NCBI GenBank assembly: GCA_038043185.1 | Contig: JBBTCO010000028.1 | Span: 1-64,000 of the forward strand | Direction: 5' to 3' | DNA from: UBA5009 sp038043185 | GTDB lineage: Bacteria > Bdellovibrionota > Bdellovibrionia > Bdellovibrionales > Bdellovibrionaceae | Length of the DNA: 64,000 nucleotides | The notes under the pieces: model-generated | The model's input: the letters and a program-made list of their open reading frames with translations, nothing else | Told to the model about the DNA's origin: nothing | The model's database searches: none | Shown here: positions 17,228-24,998 of the stretch, one piece after another | Position numbering within the stretch: the stretch's first letter is position 1 | Layout: each line of letters begins with the position of its first letter | Translations under genes and position numbers: made by a program

Positions 17228-17338
17228 ATGTCTAAATTACGACGTAATTTAGACACGACATCCTTAAAATCCTTGGTTAAAGAAATTGCAGAAAAGAGCT
17301 TACTACTCTTGGACCAAGGCAGCTCTTTCCTAAGCTAG
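17228..17338 (+). CDS. Possible 36-residue small protein
   Basis: ATG at 17228 opens a frame ending TAG at 17336-17338 that encodes a basic, then leucine-rich peptide (MSKLRRNLDTTSLK, later EKSLLLLDQG). It is the only reading frame in a 400-base gap. Its first codons lie inside a perfect palindrome, and only a weak CAGG precedes the start, so it may be chance. Confidence 0.2.
   Translation: MSKLRRNLDTTSLKSLVKEIAEKSLLLLDQGSSFLS
17230..17254. repeat. Perfect 12+1+12 palindrome
   Basis: GTCTAAATTACG (17230-17241) and CGTAATTTAGAC (17243-17254) are exact reverse complements around a single A. It stands in the gap between the sigma factor gene and the peptidase gene. Symmetry of this size suits a dimeric regulator's operator or a short hairpin. 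From 16951 to 17227 nothing else recognisable was seen. Confidence 0.6.
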
Positions 17339-17348
17339 ATGAATATTT

Positions 17349-18407
17349 TCATTTTTTATAAGAGGCAATCAACTCTTTCAAACCTTCATTCGGATTCTTA
17401 TGATTTTCCAAGCCTCGGCAGACCTTCATAAATTCCGAAAAATTATTTCCTGTTAAGACATATAATTTTTCGAAGTCTTTCAAATCCTGCATATAAGTTT
17501 TGTAAACAACCAGGCGGGCGTTATTCAAACGAACTTTGCCAAAATTTTCCATCGAATGCGATTTTAATTTGGGTAAAATCTGAGATTCAAAATTCTTTTG
17601 AATTTGGGCAATTCTTTGCTGGCGAATTTCTTCGGTTTTTTGTTCTGGGGTTACTTGTTGATACCACTGCTCAAGCTGTTTAAGTTCTCGACTTATAAAT
17701 TGAGAAAAAATTTGATCATCTTCGGAATCAAATAAAACAGCTTTCAAAGTCGCAGAATTTGCCCCTTCGGTTTTTTGATAAAAAAGTTCCATGCCCTTGT
17801 TACCCAAGAAGGTCGCTAGGCGTTCGTTGAAATCGGCTTCGCTTTTAATAAATAAAGTGGCGTGGACAGATTCGTGGATAATGGTGTTGACCAGATAGGC
17901 TTCTCGGCCCCTGAGCATCGAGGACAACAAAGGATCATTGAACCATCCCAATGTGCTGTAGGCCGTGACTCCACGAACATAAGTGTCGTAATCCTGGTTT
18001 TTGAGTTCGGCTTCTTCTTCCAGCGCATCCGATTCTTTGAAGTAAGCCTTGTAAGGGACTTGGCCCACAATCGGGAAGGACCAGCGGTAGCTTTCCAATT
18101 TCCATTTGGGAGATGCGCTGATCGCGTAGCTAACATAGGGCCGATCCAATTTCACAAAGCTGGAATAATTTTTATCGACCTTAAGTCCCAATTCCTGCGA
18201 AGCAAAATGGCGAGCACGTAAAGTGAGTTCTAATTTCGATTTTTCTTCCGCGGTTAAATTCGGATCTTTAAGAGCTTCATCGATGGGCACGCGGGCATTT
18301 AATAAAGCCACTTGGCTGTAGGCGCTTTTAAAAAGATATCCCATTTGGCAGCCTAAAGAAGAAAAAGCTATAAGCAGTGGTAAAAGAATTTTTTTTAAAA
18401 AATCCAC
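17349..18407 (-). CDS. Putative aminopeptidase lipoprotein (COG4324-like)
   Basis: 352 residues with a lipoprotein signal ending LGC (Cys20), so probably anchored in the envelope. The VNTIIHESVHATLF segment looks like a zincin HExxH site (HESVH), and a downstream FNERLATFLG could provide the third ligand Glu. Conserved neighbours (AYSTLGWFNDPLLSSML) match the COG4324/PF10023 family of predicted aminopeptidases as I recall it. It likely cleaves peptides in the periplasm or prey lumen. The start overlaps the upstream beta-barrel gene by 13 bases. Confidence 0.8.
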   Translation of the reverse strand: MDFLKKILLPLLIAFSSLGCQMGYLFKSAYSQVALLNARVPIDEALKDPNLTAEEKSKLELTLRARHFASQELGLKVDKNYSSFVKLDRPYVSYAISASPKWKLESYRWSFPIVGQVPYKAYFKESDALEEEAELKNQDYDTYVRGVTAYSTLGWFNDPLLSSMLRGREAYLVNTIIHESVHATLFIKSEADFNERLATFLGNKGMELFYQKTEGANSATLKAVLFDSEDDQIFSQFISRELKQLEQWYQQVTPEQKTEEIRQQRIAQIQKNFESQILPKLKSHSMENFGKVRLNNARLVVYKTYMQDLKDFEKLYVLTGNNFSEFMKVCRGLENHKNPNEGLKELIASYKK

Positions 18408-18976
18408 GACAGGCCAGCCTTAATGGCGTTGTCATCTGTGGTGGCACCGCCACCAATGGGAGTTTTCCAAATATCATAGCTCAGTTTCAATCCAAAAGTT
18501 TCGGTGATGGCGAATCGGCAACCAAGCCCATAACTGGGAGCAATAGCCACATCAGGGGCTAGAGTTTCAACCAAGGTGTTTTCAATCTTGATTGTTTGTT
18601 TACGAGTAATTTGGGCCGCTCCGCCTTTAAGGTAAGGCTGAAAGACAGCCTTACGATCGGCAAGAATCCAGATCAAATCGGCGCCAATGACCTGGGTTTT
18701 TTGCACCGTAGTTTGTTGGGCACTACTCACACGTTCTTCTTTAACGCTGGTGCCATCGGTATAACTCATTTCCAAAGCCAGTCTTTCCAGAAAATAAAAA
18801 GACAAAGAGCCGGTCGTCGATTCCGCAGAGTAAGTGTTGAAAGCGTCGAAAGAAGTCTTTTTTTGCATATAGGAAACAGAAACTTCGGTGAAAAAAGCCT
18901 CTGCTACTTGTGGCCCAGAAAATAAGGCCATAAGGACTAAAAATGTAAAAATAACTCTCGAATTTTTAAACGACAT
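18395..18976 (-). CDS. Outer-membrane beta-barrel protein
   Basis: 193 residues. A signal peptide ends around VAEAFF, followed by alternating hydrophobic/polar strands and a C-terminal ...GLSWIF ending in phenylalanine, the usual signal for outer-membrane insertion. Length and strand pattern suggest an 8-stranded OmpA/OmpW-like barrel. There are no enzymatic motifs. It is co-transcribed with the peptidase gene and 69 bases after the TonB-like gene, so the three may form one envelope operon. Confidence 0.7.
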   Translation of the reverse strand: MSFKNSRVIFTFLVLMALFSGPQVAEAFFTEVSVSYMQKKTSFDAFNTYSAESTTGSLSFYFLERLALEMSYTDGTSVKEERVSSAQQTTVQKTQVIGADLIWILADRKAVFQPYLKGGAAQITRKQTIKIENTLVETLAPDVAIAPSYGLGCRFAITETFGLKLSYDIWKTPIGGGATTDDNAIKAGLSWIF

Positions 18977-19045
18977 GAGATTAAGATTAACAAATTATTT
19001 GGTGAGTGTCTCTGGGGCTCAGGACCTGACTTTGTGAACCTAGAC

Positions 19046-19861
19046 CTAGTGAATGGCCATCAGGTTTGGATCGAAATGCACATTGAAACTGTATTTCAGA
19101 TGAATGAAGCCATCGGACTCGACCATTTCCCGGGGAGGATTCGGAAAGATCAAAGCGTCTTGGAAAGCGGAAGTGGCCGCATGATCAAAGGCAGTGACGC
19201 CGGATTCTTTCATGATCATTATTTTTTGTAGTTTACCATCTCGATCCAAAATAAAAACAGCTTGAGTCGTCCAATCTTTATTACCGACCCGATTCAACAG
19301 ATTTCGGCGATCAAAAAGACTTAGCGCTTCTCGGACTTTTGTTTCCCAGCGAAATCGAACTAGTTCTTCAATCCGTCCATAGAAAGAGTAAAATTGATAT
19401 TGATCGGTGTTTAAGGCAGTGAACGAGCCAACAGCCAAATCCTTGGGAAGCACTTCACCAACGGTTGATTCGCCTTGTTCGCGAAGCACCTTTGCAAAAT
19501 CCACAGGCTTGTAGCCAGTAAAATCTTTTCCCGTTTGCGTGGTTTTTTTTTGTATTTCAAAATTGTTTTGGGTGCGGTTTTTTGTCATGCCGATTTTTTT
19601 AGCCATGGTCTCTAGGACGACCCGTTTATTTTGAGCGGATACAAAACGCGCCAAAGCTTTCTCTAAGGATTTCTGTGCCTCAGGAAGTGTGGTCTCTCGA
19701 ACGATTTTTTTATCCTTATAAGAAGGACTATTTAGTATTTCTACTTCGACGGCGGAAGTTTTTTGAGGAGGCTTAATCCAAGACTCGGGGATCTGGTATA
19801 AAATCCAGCTCATCAGAAGGTGCAGAATTAAACTAAGGAACAGGGCTCGGATTACCGGCAT
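19046..19861 (-). CDS. TonB-family energy-transducing-like protein
   Basis: 271 residues: one N-terminal membrane helix (about 5-22, LFLSLILHLLMSWILYQIP), a charged periplasmic linker and a C-terminal TonB-like domain. The domain contains TQAVFILDRDGKLQKIMIMKESGVTAFDHAATSAF, typical of TonB C-terminal folds. It could couple inner-membrane energy to an outer-membrane receptor, but no exbB/exbD or receptor gene is adjacent. The proline-rich spacer of classical TonB is missing, so a structural or gliding-type role is also possible. Confidence 0.75.
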   Translation of the reverse strand: MPVIRALFLSLILHLLMSWILYQIPESWIKPPQKTSAVEVEILNSPSYKDKKIVRETTLPEAQKSLEKALARFVSAQNKRVVLETMAKKIGMTKNRTQNNFEIQKKTTQTGKDFTGYKPVDFAKVLREQGESTVGEVLPKDLAVGSFTALNTDQYQFYSFYGRIEELVRFRWETKVREALSLFDRRNLLNRVGNKDWTTQAVFILDRDGKLQKIMIMKESGVTAFDHAATSAFQDALIFPNPPREMVESDGFIHLKYSFNVHFDPNLMAIH

Positions 19862-19960
19862 AGTGTCTCAGACTAGAACATTTTTGGACCATTTTCCATG
19901 ATTTCCACTCAAGTCGGATCAAAATAGGCCGATAAATGTTACAATAAGGTCGGGGGCAAT

Positions 19961-20470
19961 ATGGGGAAAATTCTGGATATTACAGATCGCTTAAATACTC
20001 GTAAAGACAAGAGTAATTTGGTTTTTAAAGCTGGTGCGCCAGTGGTTGATATGACCGAGGCACGACAGGCCATCCTGAGTCGCGAACGACGCCAAGTAAA
20101 AAGAACAATCTTGACTGAGTTTATTGGTGCATTTGCCGTATTGCCCGAGAGAGGACTTCTTAAGGTTACGCTTTACGATATATCTGAAAACGGTATTTCA
20201 TTTGATGTTGAATTGTCCGAGGGTGGATTTATTGAAGGCGAAGAAATCGCCATGAGAGTCTATCTCAATCACAAAACTTATTTCCCATTTGTTATGAAAG
20301 TGACCAACTCCAGGGTGTTTGATTCCGAAGGAGTGGTTCGCCACGGTGCCAATTTTGTTAAAGGAACAGTTAACGATGTTGCGCTTCATCATTTCGTGCG
20401 TTTCATTGAAACCGTCAGCGCCAGTCTGAAGACCGATGACGGAGACATACAAGTTTCTAATATTTCCTAA
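19961..20470 (+). CDS. PilZ-domain cyclic-di-GMP receptor
   Basis: 169 residues. Both c-di-GMP-binding motifs of PilZ are present: RQVKR (44-48, RxxxR) and DISENG (73-78, D/NxSxxG), followed by the beta-barrel strands. The first 40 residues are a polar extension. As a stand-alone PilZ protein it probably relays c-di-GMP levels to motility or surface functions, in a window that also encodes a diguanylate cyclase. It stands alone, divergent from the TonB-like gene. Confidence 0.85.
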   Translation: MGKILDITDRLNTRKDKSNLVFKAGAPVVDMTEARQAILSRERRQVKRTILTEFIGAFAVLPERGLLKVTLYDISENGISFDVELSEGGFIEGEEIAMRVYLNHKTYFPFVMKVTNSRVFDSEGVVRHGANFVKGTVNDVALHHFVRFIETVSASLKTDDGDIQVSNIS

Positions 20471-20561
20471 AACGTTTCCATCCTGGACAATGGCTCTGGT
20501 CTATTGTCGAATAGGTAAGGTTTAGCCTTACCAAATCAATTAACAGGATGAGGAATTAAAG

Positions 20562-21908
20562 TTGAGCAAAAATAATTCACCTTCAAGTAGTAATCACAAT
20601 AAAAAATCAAAAATTGTCGTCGATACCAATGTTATCCTTTTCGATGCTTTAGCCATTCTTAAATTTGGTGAAGCCGACGTCTATATTCCTATTTCCGTCA
20701 TTGAAGAGATCGACAAATTTAAAAGGGATCAAGGCGAAAATGGCAGAAATGCTCGGCAGTTCAGCCGCTTTATCGATGTCATGAGATCAAAGGGTTCGTT
20801 GGCTCAAGGGGTGGCTCTTGAAAACAATGAAACTGTTGTTTATGTGACATCGGACATGATGTATTCGGGAATTCCCACCGAGCTGGATCAAATCAAAGCA
20901 GATAATCGAATTCTAATGACGGCTTTGGCTCTACAGAAGCAGCATCCCAGAATTAAAGTTGAGTTGATCACTAAAGATATTAACCTTCGAATTAAAGCGG
21001 ATGTGTACGGGATTACGGCAAAAGATTTTGAGCCGGGCACTCTTCAGCAAGAAGATCTTTACGAGGGTTATCTCGAGATGGAAGTGTCGCCGGAAAAAAT
21101 TGATACTTTTTATCGCGATAAAAAATTTGATCCCGGTGAACACAAATTAATTCCAAACCAGTATCTGATCATGAAAGATGCTTCAAATCCTAATCACTCA
21201 GCTATTGGACGCTATAGTTTTAAAGAAAAAGCCATTGTTCCTTTGATTAGCCCACCGGATAGCATTTGGGGAATTCACGCGCGAAACGTCGAGCAATCAT
21301 TTGCTCTGGACAGTTTGTTAAATGACGAAATTTTATTTGTTTCTTTGGTGGGAAAAGCAGGAACAGGTAAAACTTTGCTCGCTATCGCGGCCGGCTTGCA
21401 TAAGACCTTAGATGAAGGCCAATTCCAAAGATTGCTCGTATCCCGTCCTATTTTTCCAATGGGTCGCGATATTGGTTATTTGCCAGGCGATATTGAACAA
21501 AAACTGAACCCCTGGATGCAGCCTATATTTGATAACGTCGAATTTTTAATGGGTGCGGACAAAAAAGCAACGGGTAGAACTCAGGAATTAATTAATCAAG
21601 GGATGTTGAATATCGAGCCGTTGACTTATATTCGAGGTCGCAGCATACCTAAACAATATTTAATTGTGGATGAGGCTCAAAATTTAACTCCACACGAAAT
21701 TAAAACGATTGTGACTCGCGCTGGTCGCGGTACCAAAATTGTTTTAACGGGTGACGTTTATCAGATCGATAATCCCTACGTGGATTCGGCCAACAGTGGA
21801 CTAACCTACGCTGTTGAAAGATTTAAAGGACATCCTATTTCTGGTCATGTCACTTTATCTAAAGGGGAAAGATCAGAGCTTGCTGAGCTTGCAGCAAATA
21901 TCTTGTAA
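20562..21908 (+). CDS. PIN domain-PhoH ATPase (PhoH2-like)
   Basis: 448 residues from a TTG start at 20562, chosen because GATGAGGA precedes it at good spacing and no earlier ATG gives a family-like start. An N-terminal PIN RNase domain (VVDTNVILFD, with later acidic residues in VIEEIDKFKRDQGENGRNAR) is joined to a PhoH helicase-like ATPase with Walker A GKAGTGKT (about 265-272) and Walker B YLIVDEAQNLT. Proteins of this design unwind and cut RNA. It is followed 8 bases later by the MaoC-like gene. Confidence 0.9.
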   Translation: MSKNNSPSSSNHNKKSKIVVDTNVILFDALAILKFGEADVYIPISVIEEIDKFKRDQGENGRNARQFSRFIDVMRSKGSLAQGVALENNETVVYVTSDMMYSGIPTELDQIKADNRILMTALALQKQHPRIKVELITKDINLRIKADVYGITAKDFEPGTLQQEDLYEGYLEMEVSPEKIDTFYRDKKFDPGEHKLIPNQYLIMKDASNPNHSAIGRYSFKEKAIVPLISPPDSIWGIHARNVEQSFALDSLLNDEILFVSLVGKAGTGKTLLAIAAGLHKTLDEGQFQRLLVSRPIFPMGRDIGYLPGDIEQKLNPWMQPIFDNVEFLMGADKKATGRTQELINQGMLNIEPLTYIRGRSIPKQYLIVDEAQNLTPHEIKTIVTRAGRGTKIVLTGDVYQIDNPYVDSANSGLTYAVERFKGHPISGHVTLSKGERSELAELAANIL

Positions 21909-21916
21909 AGGTTTTT

Positions 21917-22330
21917 ATGAAAGTGAAAATATTTAAAGGCTTCACCTCGTCGATGACGGTTAAAGTCACTGATAAGATGATCCATCAATTTGCTGAAATG
22001 TGCGGAGATTTTAATCCTATTCATTTGGATGAAGAATACGCAAAAAAAACTCGTTTTGGGCGAAGAATTGCCCATGGAATGATTGTGGGTGCTCTTTTTT
22101 CCCGAGCTCTGAATGAGACTATGGGAGAGGGCGGAGTTTATCTTGCTCAATCAATGAAATTTACCAGCCCAGTCTATATAGATGACGTTATTACTATCCA
22201 TTTACAGGTCATGAACATGAGAACCGAAAGAGGCATGGCCACGGTTGAAACACTTGCTAAAAAAGAGAATGGCGAGATCTGTGTTAAAGGCGAAGCCATT
22301 ATTATGGTCGCTGATGGCGTGCAAAAATAG
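21917..22330 (+). CDS. MaoC-like (R)-specific enoyl-CoA hydratase
   Basis: 137 residues with a single hotdog fold. The hydratase motif is complete: D31 and H36 in GDFNPIHLDEEYAKKTRFGRRIAHGM. It hydrates trans-2-enoyl-CoA to (R)-3-hydroxyacyl-CoA, linking beta-oxidation to other pathways. Length fits PhaJ-type single-domain hydratases. Co-transcription with the PIN-PhoH gene is likely from spacing. The stop lies 1 base from the stop of the convergent gene. Confidence 0.88.
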   Translation: MKVKIFKGFTSSMTVKVTDKMIHQFAEMCGDFNPIHLDEEYAKKTRFGRRIAHGMIVGALFSRALNETMGEGGVYLAQSMKFTSPVYIDDVITIHLQVMNMRTERGMATVETLAKKENGEICVKGEAIIMVADGVQK

Positions 22331-22331
22331 C

Positions 22332-22850
22332 CTAATCCCTATGGCTGCTCGGTGATCGTTTCGAAGATTTCTTTTTTTGATACTCGATTTCTTTTTCTCT
22401 TATCTCTCTTTGTCTATTCTTATTAAAATTAAGAAACTTTTCAAAGTCCTCTTCATCGGCTAGGTTGCGCAAAGCCAATTCGAATTCAACGGCGCTGAGC
22501 GGATTTTTTTTGATATAGTATTTGTCATTTTTGTATCCACTTTCTGAGTAATAATTTGTGAGCTGAGTATGGCTCACGTAGTTTCTTTTTATTTTTCCAG
22601 CATAGACAAAGTCGGGATTTTCGCTTTTTTTACCATGCTTGTTGTATGAATATTTTTTGTATTTGAGTTGATTGTTTTTTTCATCATAGCCATCGTAGAT
22701 TAACTCAAATAGGGGGCGCCCATCAGCTTGTTCAAATACTTGAGTGCGACGAGCAGGCTGAACCTGTTCTTGAGGCTCATTTGCAAAGATATCAAAGGAA
22801 AAAAAAGAGAATAGAATTAGAATTTTAAAACTAAATTTATTGATAAACAT
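22332..22850 (-). CDS. Secreted basic protein of unknown function
   Basis: 172 residues. A signal peptide (MFINKFSFKILILFSFFSFDIFA) is followed by a tyrosine- and lysine-rich body and a strongly basic C-terminus rich in EKEIEYQKKKSSKRS. No known motif was recognised. It begins 1 base after the lipB stop and so belongs to the end of the lipoate/dehydrogenase operon, though nothing in the protein links it to lipoate. Confidence 0.65.
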   Translation of the reverse strand: MFINKFSFKILILFSFFSFDIFANEPQEQVQPARRTQVFEQADGRPLFELIYDGYDEKNNQLKYKKYSYNKHGKKSENPDFVYAGKIKRNYVSHTQLTNYYSESGYKNDKYYIKKNPLSAVEFELALRNLADEEDFEKFLNFNKNRQREIREKEIEYQKKKSSKRSPSSHRD

Positions 22851-22851
22851 C

Positions 22852-23547
22852 TTATAAGTATTTTAAGACTTTTTCACGTAGGACGGCAATCATCTCTGGA
22901 CGAGAAACCTTACGACCAAGAAGTTTTTCCACGCTGACCATGGTTTGTGAATCAAATCCGCAGGGCTTTAGTCCTTGAAAGGCCGTTGGATCTTCAATCA
23001 AATTAAGAGCAGCACCGTGATAAGTAATCCACTTTTTAACCGCGATTCCAAGTGATGCGACTTTTTGACGACCAACCCACACACCCGTTTCCTCTGTGGT
23101 TTGAACACTCTCATCTTCAGATTTTGTCTTTGTGTGTTTAATCAAAGATTTTCCCTGAGCTTCAATGCCAAAATCTTTCAAAGCTTCAACAATGCATTTT
23201 TCTAAATCCCGAAGGAAGCCAACGATTTCGCGGGGAGGGCGTTGATGATGTTGTCGATTCAAATCCAGAATTGCGTACATCACCACTTGGCTGGGACCAT
23301 GATAAGTCGCGCGACCACCGCGAGAGACTTCCATGGTTGGACCTTTCCAGCCGAAAACATCTCCGGGAAGAGTGCCGCGTCCTAAAGTTACGATGGCTGG
23401 ATGAGAACAAAACACCACGGTCTCCATGGCTTTTCCCTCGGACAATCGCTGCAGAATTTCCATTTGGTTCATCAGTGCAGCTGGATAATCAATCAGTCCC
23501 CAATCTTCGAAATGAATTCCCGAGGAGCTGATTTTAAGTTCGTTCAT
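22852..23547 (-). CDS. lipB: Octanoyl-[ACP]:protein N-octanoyltransferase
   Basis: 231 residues. LipB moves octanoate from acyl carrier protein to the lipoyl domains of 2-oxoacid dehydrogenases. Visible features are RGGRATYHGPSQ (76-87), the catalytic K162 in GRQKVASLGI and C196 in KPCGFDS. A charged insert (about 137-155) separates the usual core elements and is longer than in E. coli. The start overlaps the lpdA stop as ATGA. With lipA and the E2 gene upstream it forms a complete lipoylation unit. Confidence 0.95.
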   Translation of the reverse strand: MNELKISSSGIHFEDWGLIDYPAALMNQMEILQRLSEGKAMETVVFCSHPAIVTLGRGTLPGDVFGWKGPTMEVSRGGRATYHGPSQVVMYAILDLNRQHHQRPPREIVGFLRDLEKCIVEALKDFGIEAQGKSLIKHTKTKSEDESVQTTEETGVWVGRQKVASLGIAVKKWITYHGAALNLIEDPTAFQGLKPCGFDSQTMVSVEKLLGRKVSRPEMIAVLREKVLKYL

Positions 23548-24989
23548 GGATGGGCTGATTTTGTAGCTCGGTTCAAAGGTCTTTGAATAATGTGAATGGC
23601 GTGACCCAAGGTCGCTTCGGCTGCTTCCATCATCGTTTCACCCAGCGTTGGATGAGGATGAATGGTCAGTGCAACATCTTCTATGCGCGCACCCATTTCG
23701 ATAGCCAGCGCGGCTTCAGAAATAAGATTGCTCGCTTCGGGTCCAACGATGTGAACACCAAGTAAAACATTGGTCTTTGCATCGGCAATCATTTTTACAA
23801 AACCATCCGTGTCTTGCATCGAAACGGCTCGGCCATTAGCTGCGAATGGAAATTTACCAATTTTCAGTTCCGTGTGACCTTTGGCCTTGGCTTCTGCTTC
23901 TGTCCATCCGGCTGAAGCAATTTCAGGATCCGTAAACACAACTGCGGGAACGGTTTTTACATCGTAAGCGCGATTATGACCTTTCATCACTTCAGCGACC
24001 AAGACACCTTCATAACTGGCTTTGTGAGCCAGCATGGGTTGACCACAAATATCTCCGATTGCAAAAATATGACTGATGTTAGTGCGTCTTTGCGCATCGA
24101 CTTTGATAAAACCACGTTCGTCGATTTGAATTCCTGCGGCTTTTAAATTTGCCTGGTCACTGTTTGGTCGACGACCAACGGTAACAAGAACTTTATCTGC
24201 CTTCAAAACTTCATCTTTGCCACTGATTTCAACAGTGACTTCATAAGTGCTGCCTGATTTTTTCTGAGATTTTGCTTTAGCTCCGTATAAAATTTTAACG
24301 CCGCTTTTTTCAAGTTTTTTGGTAACAACTTGAGCGCACTCGGGATCCACGACACCCGCAAGAAGTTGCGTTTGTGCTTCGACCACAGTGACTTCGGTAC
24401 CAAATTTTTTCAAGTAAGAGGAAATTTCCAGACCAATGTAGCCACCACCAATAACCACGACGCGTTTGGGGGCATGATCTAAGGCTAAGGCACCGGTTGA
24501 TGACATGATATCTTTTTCATCAAATTTAAATCCAGGAATTTCAATTGGCCGAGAACCCGTCGCGATGACAAAGAATTTTCCCGTCACAGTTTCGTTAAGC
24601 CCAGTACCGACTACCGAAATTTCTTTTGTATTTTTAAATTGTGCTTCACCTTTTAAAATAGTGATTTGATTTCCTTTAAGCAATTGGCTGACACCGCCAC
24701 TCATTTTATCGCAAACCGAATTTTTCCAAGCGAGCAATTTTTTAAAATCCACATCAATACCGGATTTAATATTAAAGCCCATGGTTGGAAAATCATGCTG
24801 AGCTTTGTGCAGCCAATGAGCTGCAGTGATCATTGCTTTCGAGGGAATGCAGCCCACGTTCAGGCAAACTCCGCCTAAGAATTCTCTTTCAACCACAGCA
24901 ACTTTAAACCCCAGTTGAGCGGCACGAATCGCAGCGACATATCCACCAGGACCAGCGCCGATAACAACGACATCAAAACTTTGAGCCAT
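23544..24989 (-). CDS. lpdA: Dihydrolipoyl dehydrogenase (E3)
   Basis: A 481-residue FAD flavoprotein that reoxidises dihydrolipoamide with NAD+. The FAD-binding GAGPGGYVAAIRAAQLG (11-27), redox disulfide C42/C47 in GGVCLNVGC, NAD-binding GGGYIGLEISS and the C-terminal HPHPTLGE with the catalytic His-Glu pair are all present. It follows the E2 gene by 9 bases. Here it serves the neighbouring 2-oxoacid dehydrogenase and possibly the glycine cleavage system elsewhere. Confidence 0.96.
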   Translation of the reverse strand: MAQSFDVVVIGAGPGGYVAAIRAAQLGFKVAVVEREFLGGVCLNVGCIPSKAMITAAHWLHKAQHDFPTMGFNIKSGIDVDFKKLLAWKNSVCDKMSGGVSQLLKGNQITILKGEAQFKNTKEISVVGTGLNETVTGKFFVIATGSRPIEIPGFKFDEKDIMSSTGALALDHAPKRVVVIGGGYIGLEISSYLKKFGTEVTVVEAQTQLLAGVVDPECAQVVTKKLEKSGVKILYGAKAKSQKKSGSTYEVTVEISGKDEVLKADKVLVTVGRRPNSDQANLKAAGIQIDERGFIKVDAQRRTNISHIFAIGDICGQPMLAHKASYEGVLVAEVMKGHNRAYDVKTVPAVVFTDPEIASAGWTEAEAKAKGHTELKIGKFPFAANGRAVSMQDTDGFVKMIADAKTNVLLGVHIVGPEASNLISEAALAIEMGARIEDVALTIHPHPTLGETMMEAAEATLGHAIHIIQRPLNRATKSAHP

Positions 24990-24998
24990 GGGAATCTC

